From Aquanectria penicillioides (lineage: Eukaryota > Ascomycota > Sordariomycetes > Hypocreales > Nectriaceae), in contig PYIU01000008.1 of NCBI GenBank assembly GCA_003415625.1, forward strand, positions 1,798,001-1,862,000: a stretch of DNA of 64,000 nt, read 5' to 3'. The notes beneath the pieces are model-generated. The model was not told where the DNA came from. It made no database searches and saw nothing but the letters and a program-made list of their open reading frames with translations. Shown one piece after another: positions 1 to 11,400 of this stretch; position 1 is the first letter of the stretch, and each line of letters starts with the position of its first letter. Both the position numbers and the translations under genes were made by a program.

Positions 1-1700
1 CGGAATTGTTTGTGTTGTTATTGTTGTTGTTATTTGTTGGACTATCACTTGTTGCGCAAGGTTCTGCCGAACAACAACTGCTGTCCGTTGACGTAGTGTT
101 GGCACATGGCGATGGCGGAATGTCAATGGTGGTGACATTGTCGTTTCCTCTCAAGCACTCAGTTCTTATAGTGCCTCGGCCGATAGCGGTACAGATTGCT
201 CCAATTGTGCAAGGGGAGAATGCTCGGATGCCTCCTCCGGCCGCAGGGTTCATGAGGTATTGTCCACCTGCATCGCATGTATCTTGACTGAGAGGACAAC
301 ATTGAGAGGCAGAAGTTGCATCAGCGCAAGTGTCAGATGTGCAATCATGAGTCGCGCCAAAGCTATGACCAATCTCATGAGCGATGACCTGCCATTCTTG
401 TGGGTTTCGAATGATGATATTAGTGGACGAGGACGTTTGCAAAGTCTGGCCATTGTAGAAGTTATTCGACCCTTGGCGGCAGACTTCACCAAGCCATGAC
501 ACACCAACAGTTGATCCAGTACGACACGCACTGAAAAGTGTCCACAAGGCATTGCGATCCTGAATTTGTCCCCTCCACCGAGAAAAACGGCTTAACCGAT
601 CCGTCGTATCAGCATCGGCAGTACACGGGATATTCCACTCCGTGAGCGAGGAGGAGGTTGAGGGACAGGCCGCATCACTAATCGTGAAGTTCCGGATTGC
701 CAAGCTGATATTGAAAGTGTCCTCGTAGACTTGGGAAGCAGAGTTGATCTGAGAGAACACATGAGAGCGTAGCTCATCCACGGAGCTAAATTCAGCAGTA
801 TAGCTACAGTCCGTAGCGATGCCCATGAGAGCAACCAGCCTAGTTGATGGACATCCGGCTGTGGATCCGATTGTGTCGGTGAGATCGTTACCGGAATCTT
901 GCCGTCCTACAAGCTGCATTGGCAAGTGCTTCAGAAATCCCTTGCCTTTTCGATCGCTTTGGCGAGAGCTGAGATGTTGATTGTCCGCTTGTTGAACGTT
1001 TTCCACTCCACAAATAAGGTCACCATCTGAATCTGACCTGCGCAGGTCCTCATGGTCCCCGGTTGGGTTCTCATCTCCATCCCTCCATACCACCATGAAT
1101 CGTTTATCAGAGGTTGTATCAGAAGCATCTGAAGCCGCATCTTTCTGGACAACTGAAGAATCGAGCTTTATATGAAATCGATCGCTGTTGATTGTGAATG
1201 TGCCATCAAACAAGGTATTCTCTCCAAGCTCTTGGATTGCTATTCTTGCTACCCCAACATCATTCCACCGGTCATTGTTAGCATCGTGTACAAAAGTCCT
1301 TCCTTTGAAAATGAAATGCTCAGATCTCCGAATAGGCACGATGCTGGATAAAGCTCCATCAGGACGAATGTAGTGGACAGCTTCTAGATTGGATAGAATC
1401 TCGTCATTAGGGACCAGTCGCAGCTTTAATCTCTGGTTTTCTCCATGTAAAGAGAATTTCAAGTCGATATTTGATGATGCATCAATAGTTCTTGACTCTG
1501 ATTCTACTGTCACATTCTCGATCCAGGTAGTGCGGCTAGGTAAGTTCCTGCGTATTGAGAGAGCTATAAAGGGAATCGTTAATTATTGAACCTAATGCGC
1601 TATAGATGAGCAGAATAGACTAGGGGGACATACCACTCAAATTGCTTGTGAAAACTAGTATCACCAGAAATATCGTAGCTGACCAGCTCGACAGCGCCAT
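1..1700 (-). CDS. Secreted ADAM-type zinc metalloprotease (partial, C-terminus off the left edge)
   Basis: The start codon is at 1698-1700. Exon 1 (1700-1634) encodes a hydrophobic signal peptide. A 70-nt intron (1633-1564, GTATGT...TATAG) follows, and exon 2 is open from 1563 to the window edge, giving about 543 visible residues. The metzincin zinc-binding motif HEIGHSFGATHD lies at about residues 418-429, followed by a Cys-rich segment and a Met-turn (YLMNP). This is the arrangement of the ADAM/reprolysin family, with a long prodomain before the catalytic domain. The family consists of secreted or membrane-anchored endopeptidases. The visible end is Asn/Thr-rich and Cys-rich. A disintegrin-like region and possible C-terminal membrane anchor would lie outside the window. 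The family call is firm; the substrate is unknown. Confidence 0.88.
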
Positions 1701-4700
1701 TGCCGAGCCAAATTTGCACAAAAATACCCAGAACCAGGCTGAGGGAATGTTGGGCTTATAAACACACCACGGATTAATTGCGTGTACTCAAAAGATAGCC
1801 AATCTAATGCCGTCAGCCCTGTCTGAATTGCCCAAAAAAAAAACTATGGAATCCACGGTATTATAAATCCTTCATTGCATTCACTGGTAAAGAGTGTCAT
1901 CAACCCTACAAGGGTTCAATGGATGAGAATCCATTTGAGATGAACGCGTGTTCATCGTCGGTCTAGGTCTGATCTCTAAGGAAAGATTGGGCTATCTTAA
2001 ACTTGAATACGTACGCTTCTGCTCAGCCACTATGCCGAGCCGCTACTCTTGGTTGTTTGTCTAGCCAACATCATTAACAATCAAAGCATAAGAAGTTGCC
2101 AAGAGCATTGCCTCACATGAGAGGAAGTGGGGGCATGCGGAGGTAGTGCATTCGGAGCCTTAAATCCGATAGGGCACTTGATTCGCAAAGTGAACAAATC
2201 CGAGCAATAGTTTTCCTTCTTTCTAATCGGAGGCCTCATTTGCATCGGACCCATGGGGTCACCGTTACCCGGGTCACTACTGTAAACGAAATGGGCGAGC
2301 CATGGTGGCATCATGAGCACCCCAGCAGACATGGTAAAATTTGGCCGAAGCCATTTTCCTATCTCCTTTTAGGTATCTTTCATCTGCAACATCTCCTTCA
2401 CAAAAGGAATCGATTCTCTCTTGTGTTACGTCACGTTAAACTTTTAAGCTTGGTGGATTTTCACGGAGTCCCGGAAGAGTCGGCGGGTGGGTGGGATTGG
2501 GTGTACAGCCTCTCGTTTCTTAGGTCAGCACAAATATTCAGATGGCGCGTCCTGGATCTCCAAAGGTGACGGGATACGGGGAAGAAACCCTGAAGCCATG
2601 CTGACGGAGACGTGCTATGCTCAAATACGTTAGACGCGTGCTACCGTGCTCTTGGCATTCATCCGACCTCAGTTATCGTGCGGCTTGTCTGCCGAGTTCC
2701 GCTTCTCCCTTGTGACGACTTCGGGCCTTTCCATCACTCCACAGATCGACAGCCGAGTAAGCAGGGTGCAGGGAAATCTTCTGTTGATGGAATCCTTGAC
2801 TCGAGTCGCCTATCAGATGCATGCGACAACGGGGCCTTGCCAGTGGAATGAAGATTCCAGAAAGCAGTGTTTCAAGCCCTTGCATCTGTGACCCGTGCCC
2901 GGCATGAGCTCCTCCTTCGGTGTAATATCAAGACTCAGAACCTAAGCCTTGTCCGCATTTCCCATGAATGACGTGGTCCTTGAACCGCCAAGACTTGGAT
3001 GAGAGAGTTGAATAACCACTCAGGCCCGTCGTGTGGGTGAAAGGATGTGTGACACAACCAGACTCGGCACAGGACGGAGCCTGTGCAGGGCTCAGGCATG
3101 AAGTCAATGCGACTCTGATTTGTCTCCCTGCGGTGGTCCAGGCCACGAAAACAACAGGTGAATGAGGTTTTGAAAAGGCCATTGCATTACGACACTTGAA
3201 TAACATAACCCAGTTGAACTGTCTTTTTGCCCTTGCCCACAATCTCGAGTGGTGAGGCTCAGTTTCTTTCCTGCCACAGGATATGCCGTGGTCCGTTTCT
3301 CGGTATCAGATTTAAGGTTACTCCGTGCTTAACGCTGGACTCCACTGATGATCCCGGATTAGCGGTCATCTGGTTGCATTAGCGCGTCAGCACCTCGCAG
3401 GGAAATGTGGCTATGGCGTGGTACGACGTGACCACTATGGATGGATGGAAATTCCGGGTGACTGGTCAGTGCCCGTTCTCGTCTGCAAATGCTGCCAAGT
3501 GACCTACCGATTGCATTTATCTGGTCAAAGCCCATAGTAAATGGTTTCGAGTGTTGGTTTGTCGAAATCAGACATGATGCGGGCTTGTATTGAGCAGGAC
3601 GTGCTCCCCAGGCGATTGTCTGATAAGCTGGCGAGTCGGCCTGCTGACTCATTTTCCTCCTCATCTTGGACTCTCTCCACTGGCCGAGTTCTTCATTTTT
3701 ACATCATCACTGAACGCGATCAGTGTGATCCTGCCCACACCCCTATTCGTTGGTCACAATCATCCTCTTTTGTCACTGCCGCAGTCCTTTCGTCGCAGGT
3801 CTCAATCTTTCTCAGGAACAACTTGACACCTAGGCTATGTTCATACAATACCTACTGCCGCTCAGAACGTGTATCTCGAGGTTTCCAACAAAATATGCAC
3901 TTCGAAATCCAAGAAATATCCGAGTTTGAACTCTTACGTAGCATCATACCAGTTCCGCAAAGTATCCCAGAAGATACACCTACTCGTCGATTGAGGGTTC
4001 TTGGCCTTCACGAGGTGGGCGATGGATCCTCTGCAAGACCTCTGCTCATGCACTGCCTTGTTCACTATCCTCGACCGACAAGACACGATCCACGAATCAG
4101 ACTTCCAGGAGAGTCATCAGCAAAAGTAATGGGTTGTGAATAGAATGACGCAGCTAAGGAGCCTGGGGAAGGCCTACCGCCTCCACAGTATTCCATCTCT
4201 CCTGAAAGCTGACCAGCCCCGCTGTTAGCTGAGTTCATTGTTTTTTTTTTCTTTTCAGAAAGTCCAAACTTGGCTAGTTCCTTGGTAATGTGCATACCGT
4301 ATCATCCATTTTCACTTGACCTTTTGGTTGATTTGTCCCGTGAGGTGAGACACCCCTCACTCGCAGTTAAATACCACAAAGTTGTCACCTTCTAAATTCG
4401 CTTAGTTCAAAGTCTAACGACCTATCTTAATCCGCCCATTGGTTTAGCCTGAAACATGTATGCTATATGCTCATGGGCGGTAAAATATGTGAAACTTTGC
4501 CCGCCAGTTTAGACAATTTAGCATGCCTATTTAGTTGCATCATATCTTATTATTGAATAATTGGATGTAAGACAAAGATAATTCTTCCCTTTGCATTTAT
4601 CAGTGTTCAACCGTCTCACATCTGACGCTCAGAATGCGGAGGCTTAGATCAGCTTACACCTCAGCGAGGGTTGATAATCCTTTGTAACCTGTTCCGTGCA

Positions 4701-4787
4701 ACACTGCCTCACCCTTGCTTTCTCATTAAAACATATCAGTCTCAATAGTCTCGTCCCTTCTATCCTAACATTGCCATTTCAGTCAAA
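1701..4787. other. Intergenic region without a supported gene
   Basis: Only short ORFs occur here in both strands. The longest, on the plus strand at 3541-4143, has no recognisable domain, no clear splice signals and biased composition. I see no tRNA-like B box with a matching A box and no terminal repeats. The part next to 4788 should hold the dioxygenase promoter and the part next to 1700 the metalloprotease promoter. Confidence 0.5.
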
Positions 4788-5791
4788 ATGAAACCTGCAT
4801 CCACTAGCCAAGACCCTCAAGCAGCCGATCCGGTAGATAAAGAATACTACCAGCCGAGGGCTAAGGATCTGCCGACAGACCCGGCGCTTCGATCCTACGC
4901 TGAAAAGGTGATGCAGGATGGCTACGTAGTGATTCCGAATGTCTTCACTAAAGAACAGGCACTAGAGGCAATTTCTGAGATCGATCGCCTCCATGGTAAC
5001 GCACCGAAAGTTGGACGCACCTCCTTTGATGGCTACAGGACGAACCGAATCTTATCGCTGCTCGGCAAGACGCGGGTTTTTGACAAATTTTGCCTCCTAC
5101 CTCAAGTTCTTGCCCTGAATGATTTCTTCTTGGACGAAGATTACTTAATCTACATCATGGAGACTATTGTTATCAATGCAGGCGAGAAGAACCAAGTATT
5201 GCATCATGATGATGCTGTCACTCGCCTACCCAGGCCGAGACCACCAGTAACAGCTGCAATCATGGTTGTTTTGGACGACTACACAGAGCTTAATGGTGCA
5301 ACCAGGATCATTCCAGGAAGTCACAAGTGGGGCAGTGATAGGATTGGAGACGATGATGAAGCCGTGTCGGCTGTCTGTCCGCGAGGTAGCATCGTATACT
5401 TCCTGGGAACTACCTGGCATTCAGGAGGCGCAAACCGCAGCTCTAAGCCAAGGCATGCGGCCACTATCCAGTTTTGCCAGCCTTACATCCGCCCGCTTGA
5501 GAATTTGATGGTTGCAATCGATCCGAGGCGAGCGCTATCGGGGGAGATCCCGGAGAAGATTGTCGATATGATGGGGTACCGAAGCGCTATCCCATTCATC
5601 GGCTATGGTAGGTTTTTTGTCACTATATTATTTAGGCTTCTGTTTCTAACTTTGATGTAGCGGATGGATTGAACCCGAAGAAGGCTACGAAACGGATGAT
5701 CAGACGACTGGAGCAGCCCATCGATTATAACCCACCAACTTTCGCCAGCGAGCCCGGCAAGAAGGAGAAAAGGATCCTAAGCAAGCTTTGA
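4788..5791 (+). CDS. Phytanoyl-CoA dioxygenase (PhyH) family protein with a peroxisomal C-terminus
   Basis: Two exons, 4788-5607 and 5661-5791, flank a 53-nt intron (GTAGGT...ATGTAG), giving 316 residues. The PhyH family uses Fe(II) and 2-oxoglutarate to hydroxylate or oxidise small substrates. The metal-binding triad is visible: LHHDD at residues 138-142 supplies the HxD pair, and His211 in TWHSGG is the distal ligand. A conserved PGSHKW motif lies between them and an Arg follows His211 in SSKPRHAAT. The unspliced frame would end in a hydrophobic artefact. The spliced frame ends in Ser-Lys-Leu, a canonical PTS1, so import into peroxisomes is inferred. Fungal relatives include both fatty-acid alpha-oxidation enzymes and secondary-metabolism oxygenases. 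The substrate cannot be told from the sequence. Confidence 0.9.
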
Positions 5792-6740
5792 AGGGTTTCG
5801 GATGGCTTGATGGCAATGTTTTTCCCGAAATGTTCACATTTTGCGAGCTTTGCTTAGAACCTTCTGGATGTCAGCGGCAATGCGAATAGGGAAGCTTGTC
5901 AGGGCCCCTGCAACCAGGTGTGGCCATTTCTTCGATGTACGTTATCATTTTAGTCCATACCACCACACCATGTTATTGTCTTTATGTCGCTGGTCATCGT
6001 TTCTATTCTGAATATCCGTCAATTTTCGTTGCATCTCGTCCTCGATTTCTCCCCGTCTCCAGAATGCACATGTCCACGAGGTTCATTCCTCCCCTTCACA
6101 TGATGGCTTCTTAAAATGACTACTTGAAGAATGACTTAGTCCGTCTATCTAGATGTAACCTAATTCAATACTTCAGAAATATTTGTTGTTGAGGTTCAGA
6201 CCCAGACCACCCCTGGAATTTTGTCCTCGGCGAAGATGCCCACCCGCAATATTCTCAATGACACCCTAACGATGGAGCGATAACATACCTTCTTGTTCCA
6301 TCTTAGTATACATACGTAGATAGGATATTGATATTCAAATTCCATGAAAGTTCCAATAAGTTTTATTTTGGGAAGGCTATATGCCGAGTAAACTATATCA
6401 CAGTCCTAATACGATGATTCTCGCGGATTTGTGTTTCTGACCTGCTACATGTGGTTTAGTCATGCACGCACTCTGATGGCACAGCGGCGAAGAATCTACC
6501 ATCACTGTCACAAAAGTGCCACAGCATCCGGCGATATCCGAAACTTGGCAAAATCCATTGGTTCTTTTGATCGGCCCGTCGGCTGGATGGTAAGCATAAT
6601 GAGACCTGGGGCTTTTACAGATGTGATGTCTGGCCAAGGGCTTTGTATAAAGTGCAAGATGATCCCCATGTTTGTGCTTAGTTTTTCCCTTTCGTCATGG
6701 AAAGCGTTCAGACTTAGATACTCCTTCTCTCTACGAAACC
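5792..6740. other. Intergenic region
   Basis: No gene is supported. It holds the 3' flank of the dioxygenase gene and the promoter of the small secreted peptide. Short ORFs on both strands overlap one another and show no domain. Confidence 0.55.
6646..6652 (+). promoter_or_regulatory. TATA-like box of the small peptide gene
   Basis: TATAAAG lies 95 nt before the ATG at 6741, a suitable distance for a short 5' leader. It is the only such motif close upstream and supports 6741 over the in-frame upstream ORF start at 6672. Confidence 0.45.
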
Positions 6741-6995
6741 ATGAAATTTTCAATCTATTCTCTTTCTATCTTTGCCGTCTTGGCCGTTGCCGCTCCATCT
6801 TCCAGCGGCAATCTTGTGGCTAGGCAGTGCTCCTGTCACAAGGTAGGAGACGAATGGCTTTGCAGTGGAAAACTTTGCCCTAAGGGCTTTATTCCTGAAA
6901 CCCATATGATAAAGCGCGAGGGGCTTGAGAAGAGACAGTGCTCCTGTCACAAGATTGGGGATGAGTGGATCTGCACTGGCAAACTCTGTGTATAA
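6741..6995 (+). CDS. Small secreted Cys-rich protein with two repeats and Kex2-type sites
   Basis: An intronless ORF of 84 residues. Residues 1-18 form a signal peptide ending in a VAA-type cleavage site. Two 19-residue repeats follow at 28-46 and 65-83, each with the pattern R-Q-C-x-C-x8-C-x4-C. They differ at only three conservative positions (V/I, L/I, S/T). The eight Cys are at 30, 32, 41, 46 and 67, 69, 78, 83. Lys-Arg pairs at 58-59 and 64-65 are good kexin sites. Cleavage after Arg65 would release a C-terminal peptide of 19 residues with an N-terminal Gln that could cyclise. The architecture resembles fungal kexin-processed peptides and some RiPP precursors, but no UstYa-type enzyme is visible in the window. 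I do not recognise the family; an effector-like or signalling role is possible. Confidence 0.75.
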   Translation: MKFSIYSLSIFAVLAVAAPSSSGNLVARQCSCHKVGDEWLCSGKLCPKGFIPETHMIKREGLEKRQCSCHKIGDEWICTGKLCV

Positions 6996-7694
6996 CAATT
7001 CCACACATTGGATCAGGGTGAGCACATTTCTCAAGTCTCGATCGTGACTTTGTATTGATAATATCTTTTATGGAGGACTTCAGCAATGCAATATCAAATC
7101 GGAATATGAAATCCGAGGATCCGTATGTAGACTGTTGTTCACCATGAATGAGGCATCATGAGATCCCGTTTTATTAGATACTGAATACGACTGTTCATGA
7201 TAAACACGGATTTCACTCTGAGAAAATTGAGCGCGTTACACCACCTAGTTCAACATTTGATGAGGCATGTTGTGATATTCCAACACCCACTGACGGAAGG
7301 TAGATTTAGCAGGTCATTTTCTTTTCCTATAGACAGACATACCAAATGCAATATGATCCAGCTAGATTCCTTCAGTGCGGGACCTTGCTTGAAGCATACG
7401 GCCATACCTAAGTTCTGGATAGGGTTGTGGATAATTGCCGTTGTTATCACAGACCCAACGGGGGTAGCAGGGATCCTTTAACAAGTTAGATCATTCAATT
7501 CCAGATATCAATGGAGTAGGAAAATCCAACATACGTTATCAAACAATGTCATCTTGGATCCAATCTCATTCATTTCGTTTCCCCACTCGCTCTCTGGCAA
7601 GTGTCTTCTTTTACACCAGGTGCACCTTGGACGTGTATTCGAGGGAGCACTGGCACCACACCAACACCACAGCTTCAAGAAATCTTCATTAGCA
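6996..7694. other. Intergenic region between convergent genes
   Basis: No gene is supported. It holds the 3' flanks of the repeat-peptide gene and of the minus-strand F-box-like gene. Confidence 0.55.
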
Positions 7695-8450
7695 TTACTG
7701 CACGAATGACATTAACTTTTGGACGAGAGCACCTACAAGGCGAGTGTACATATAGTCCTCCATGGTCTTGACGTTCGGATCATCGAAGTCGCCGGCATCA
7801 AACTCCGTACAGCCATAATGATACTCCGCTGTCTCATCGGATTCCTTCTCGCGGCACTTGGTGCAGATCCAGCGCTCAAAGATATCGCAATCGCATAGCT
7901 CATTGAGAAACTGTCCCGCGAGCTCTTCTTCAGTCTTAGTATCACATGTCGGACATAGGCACATGACACCCTGAACTATCCCACATAGGCTGAAATGTGG
8001 GCGTCGCTGCCAGTTAAATTGCAGCCATGGAACTCGTGGGCACACGCGGCACTCCTCGCACAGATTGATGCCACACTTCAGGCAGGGGAGGGCACCCGCT
8101 TCATCACACTTCAGATTATAGAGGCGAATCTCAATTTCTTCGTCCTCGCGAATATTTCTTTTATCCCCACAGCCATAGGCCGAATCCCTTATAGCATGCA
8201 AACGTCGAAACTCTTGGCGGTCGGCAAGGCCATGTCCATCGCAAAGACATTGCCGACTAAGGATCTTGAAAAGACTTTGAGAGGCAAGAATATATGAGAA
8301 ATGCGAATGATTGGTGAGAGCAAGATGATACAGGTCAAGCGTCGAGACCCATCTCGCGAGCGTCGGGAGGATCGCATACGAAGAAATCAGGTTGGTGAGC
8401 GTTGGCCGAGGCGGGCTCGAAGCATCTGCGGTGCTAGAAGAATCCATCAT
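7695..8450 (-). CDS. Cys-rich F-box-like hypothetical protein
   Basis: An intronless ORF of 251 residues. The N-terminal part (about residues 18-65) has the Leu-rich helical look of an F-box, with a conserved-looking LARWVSTLDLYHLALT segment. The middle and C-terminal parts carry several Cys pairs: CLKC, CEEC, CLCPTC, CDCD and CTKC at about residues 120-215. These could bind zinc. Acidic residues dominate the C-terminus. Proteins of this build are common, poorly characterised members of ascomycete accessory gene sets. A role as a substrate adaptor for SCF ubiquitin ligase would follow only if the F-box is real. An alternative start is the next Met codon. Confidence 0.6.
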   Translation of the reverse strand: MMDSSSTADASSPPRPTLTNLISSYAILPTLARWVSTLDLYHLALTNHSHFSYILASQSLFKILSRQCLCDGHGLADRQEFRRLHAIRDSAYGCGDKRNIREDEEIEIRLYNLKCDEAGALPCLKCGINLCEECRVCPRVPWLQFNWQRRPHFSLCGIVQGVMCLCPTCDTKTEEELAGQFLNELCDCDIFERWICTKCREKESDETAEYHYGCTEFDAGDFDDPNVKTMEDYMYTRLVGALVQKLMSFVQ

Positions 8451-11400
8451 GGACTACTTCAAGTATGTTAGAATTGATTCACGCCCAATATATATATATA
8501 TATTTCCCTTAGTGGGGTGAGAATGACATGATTTGCAACAAGAGTGTTGCGGCTGGCGTTGCTGCCTAGCTTGACAACAAACCAAAACCTGACAAGCATG
8601 ACCAAAGATCCATACAGCGGAAGAACAAGCCGTATTTCCCGGCGCTAGGAGAAATTATATATTCTATCAATTTCGAACTAGATATCGTATGTAAATTTCC
8701 CATGCAACTTATTTAAATTCTCTGCTGTATTCGTGGCTGTCTCACAGAAATCTAGTTGTCCTAAATAAATACCTCCGGTGCTCTCTGGTGGTGCCACAGC
8801 CCAAATCAGCATGTATAGTCAAATAGTAGCTGTCAATTCCAGCAACAATGCTTCGTTGTGAAATGATCTAAAAGTTCGAACAAGTGTCTCTATACACGGT
8901 CAAGGTATAGGCCCCATACTTCATTCCTATACCTCATTCATTCAAAATTCGTTTTTATGAATTTAAATCCATCATGGAATCCTCCCTCGAACCTAATGAC
9001 TTGGAAGAAAACGATTGCTTCTGATGCATCGATGATCTCATCCCATATTTTATCAAAAGTCCCAGGCTTCAAGTCAATTAGGAAGTCTATATAATGGAAT
9101 ATTGAGGAGGATTTCAAGAGAGCACTAGAGGAATATAAAGGATTTCACGTCTGTTGATGCATTCAGGATATGCAGGCGCCGAAATTCCAATCTCGCCGGA
9201 AACGAGAAGATGCCATGGTCTTGGAGAGATAACATTGGTTCTCGGTCTCTTCTAGCGATCTACGGAGTAAATGTGACCTTATCACCCAGTTATATAGTCT
9301 CGGTGGAGACTCGAGAATGATAGAAATAACCTGTTTTCAAGGATCAAGCCCCTGAAGTTGGGGGCGATGCGACCCCAGGTGTGGATGGAAATGCCAAGCT
9401 GGTAAGCTATGTTCACGGAGGATAGGGAGAAGGATATATAATCTTCACATTGAGGGCATTTGTGTCTGGATTCGGTCGTGCCTCTAGGCCCCGAGCCAGC
9501 ATTATTGCATTGTATGGCAAGGTCAAGAGGTTTTCGTATAGATGAGTTGAACCCTTCGAGATCTCAGCGTCAAAGGTCAAAGAGTATTGTCGATGAATAG
9601 CCCCAGGGCTTCAATCACTTAGTTGTATCTATATACTCGAAGCATTATTGTCCGTCCCATTCGGACTTCACTAAAATGACCGAATGTTAGGAATTCAGTT
9701 TCTCAACCCTAGTCACAATAAAGTTGATTCTTGATCACCCGCAATCGAGGGAGTCTTTTTGCTGATCTTGGCAGGCATAGTCTGCGATAAAGAAGCTATT
9801 CGTAATATTTCCATCAAACTACAACAGATTGCGTGTATTTTCCCTCAATTTGAACAGCAGTCAAGCCTTGCTGCACCCAGAATCCGCCATGCCAACAATG
9901 ACAACAGCTGCACGCACTTTTTCGACGAGCCTACCCTAGAGAGCAATTCCACGGTCTTGGACGGGGAATGAGATCAATACGCAATAATTTTGCCCCTGTC
10001 CCTCTCAGGTACGAACTATCCCATCGGGACAATGCTAACCTCATGCTGCCTGTGAGCCGCCTGCACCGTGCGTTAGATACGGAGAAGAGGCCCGAAGCAA
10101 GCTAAAGCCAACGAGCCGTTGCTTTTCAGGTCCCGCTCAAGGCCCCCCCGGTAAAATCTAGCGACGATCAATCGGGGCGTTTGGGGGTCCAACCTTGGCT
10201 AGCTCCAGGGGTCGCAAACTCAACAGTCAGCCGCATGGTTTTGTGGTGGACGATTTCGGCGCCCATTTTTACCACCAATCCGCGTCCTCACCCGACAGTC
10301 GATTCGTGCCCGCCACAGCGGTAGCCGGGTTTCAAGGGAGATGCTAAGTAATAAACTCACCTCATCAATCTCTCTGTTGGCTTGAACCGAGAGAAGGCCC
10401 TCTCCACGAGACGTGCTCTCGAAGACCTACTCTGCGCCCCTAATAACGTGCCTGAACCTGGAGTTGGGGACTGACTCGTGGAACAATCCTCTGTTGTCCT
10501 GTTGACCTACTTCTCGCCTCCTACGGTCGACCCTCTGCTTCCATATCACTCCAAGTGTCTTCTAATAAGCTAAGCGCACTTTAAATAGCATAATACTGAT
10601 GGCATTGGCCATCTGTGCACTCATGAAATTGACCACTGCGGTTGAGGCCATGCCTCTGCTTGTTGCTCTCTGCATCTCAAGGTCAATTCCCGTCCAACAC
10701 TGGATCACCGTTCCTTGTCACGGCCCTAGCCATCGTCATCAATCATTGCATGGACAAGGACAATCGCATCGCGTCACGATCTTCAGGTTGAAGTCTAGTT
10801 CGAACTCTGGTGAATTCGACTAGGCCATGCTTCCAGTGCCATAACCCTACCAAAAAGAGACAGAAGTGAGAGACATAAGCGCTACAGCATCCCGCTGGAG
10901 TTTAACCACCACCACTGCACTCAAAGTATGCCTCAGAAAGTTCCAACAAGGCAAAAAACAAGAGACCTGAAGCTTTGATATACCACGAACACCAAGTTGT
11001 TTCTTCCCCAATCTTGGCACTCCCTCTCCAAAAAGCATCCGTTTTTTCTGGAACACCGTTGGCCCTGAGCCACTGAAACGATAGGCCGAGAGCCCCGCGT
11101 GGTCCACTGTATGTTTAGACTTGGCAAAAAGAGGTCGGCACTGCTTCAAACGCACCGAGTTGAAACGCGTCCGTCCGATGTCAGCATCCTTGGCAGTAAG
11201 CTTGGCAGGGCATGTTTCAGGGATCATTGCCGACTTTTCCGCATGATACGAATGGGCCTCTAAAGCTTAGCATTAAGCTAAACAAGGACTCCGTTGAATG
11301 CCAGAGTCCACCCGCGCACCTGACGAAGAATCATGTTTCAAAATAGCCGGGGATTGTTCGTTGAACTCAAGTCAATATGCCTGCAACTGCGCAAAAGTAG

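Noticed and set aside
3541..4143. 200-residue plus-strand ORF
   Set aside because: No recognisable domain, no signal peptide, no supporting splice sites; composition like intergenic DNA.
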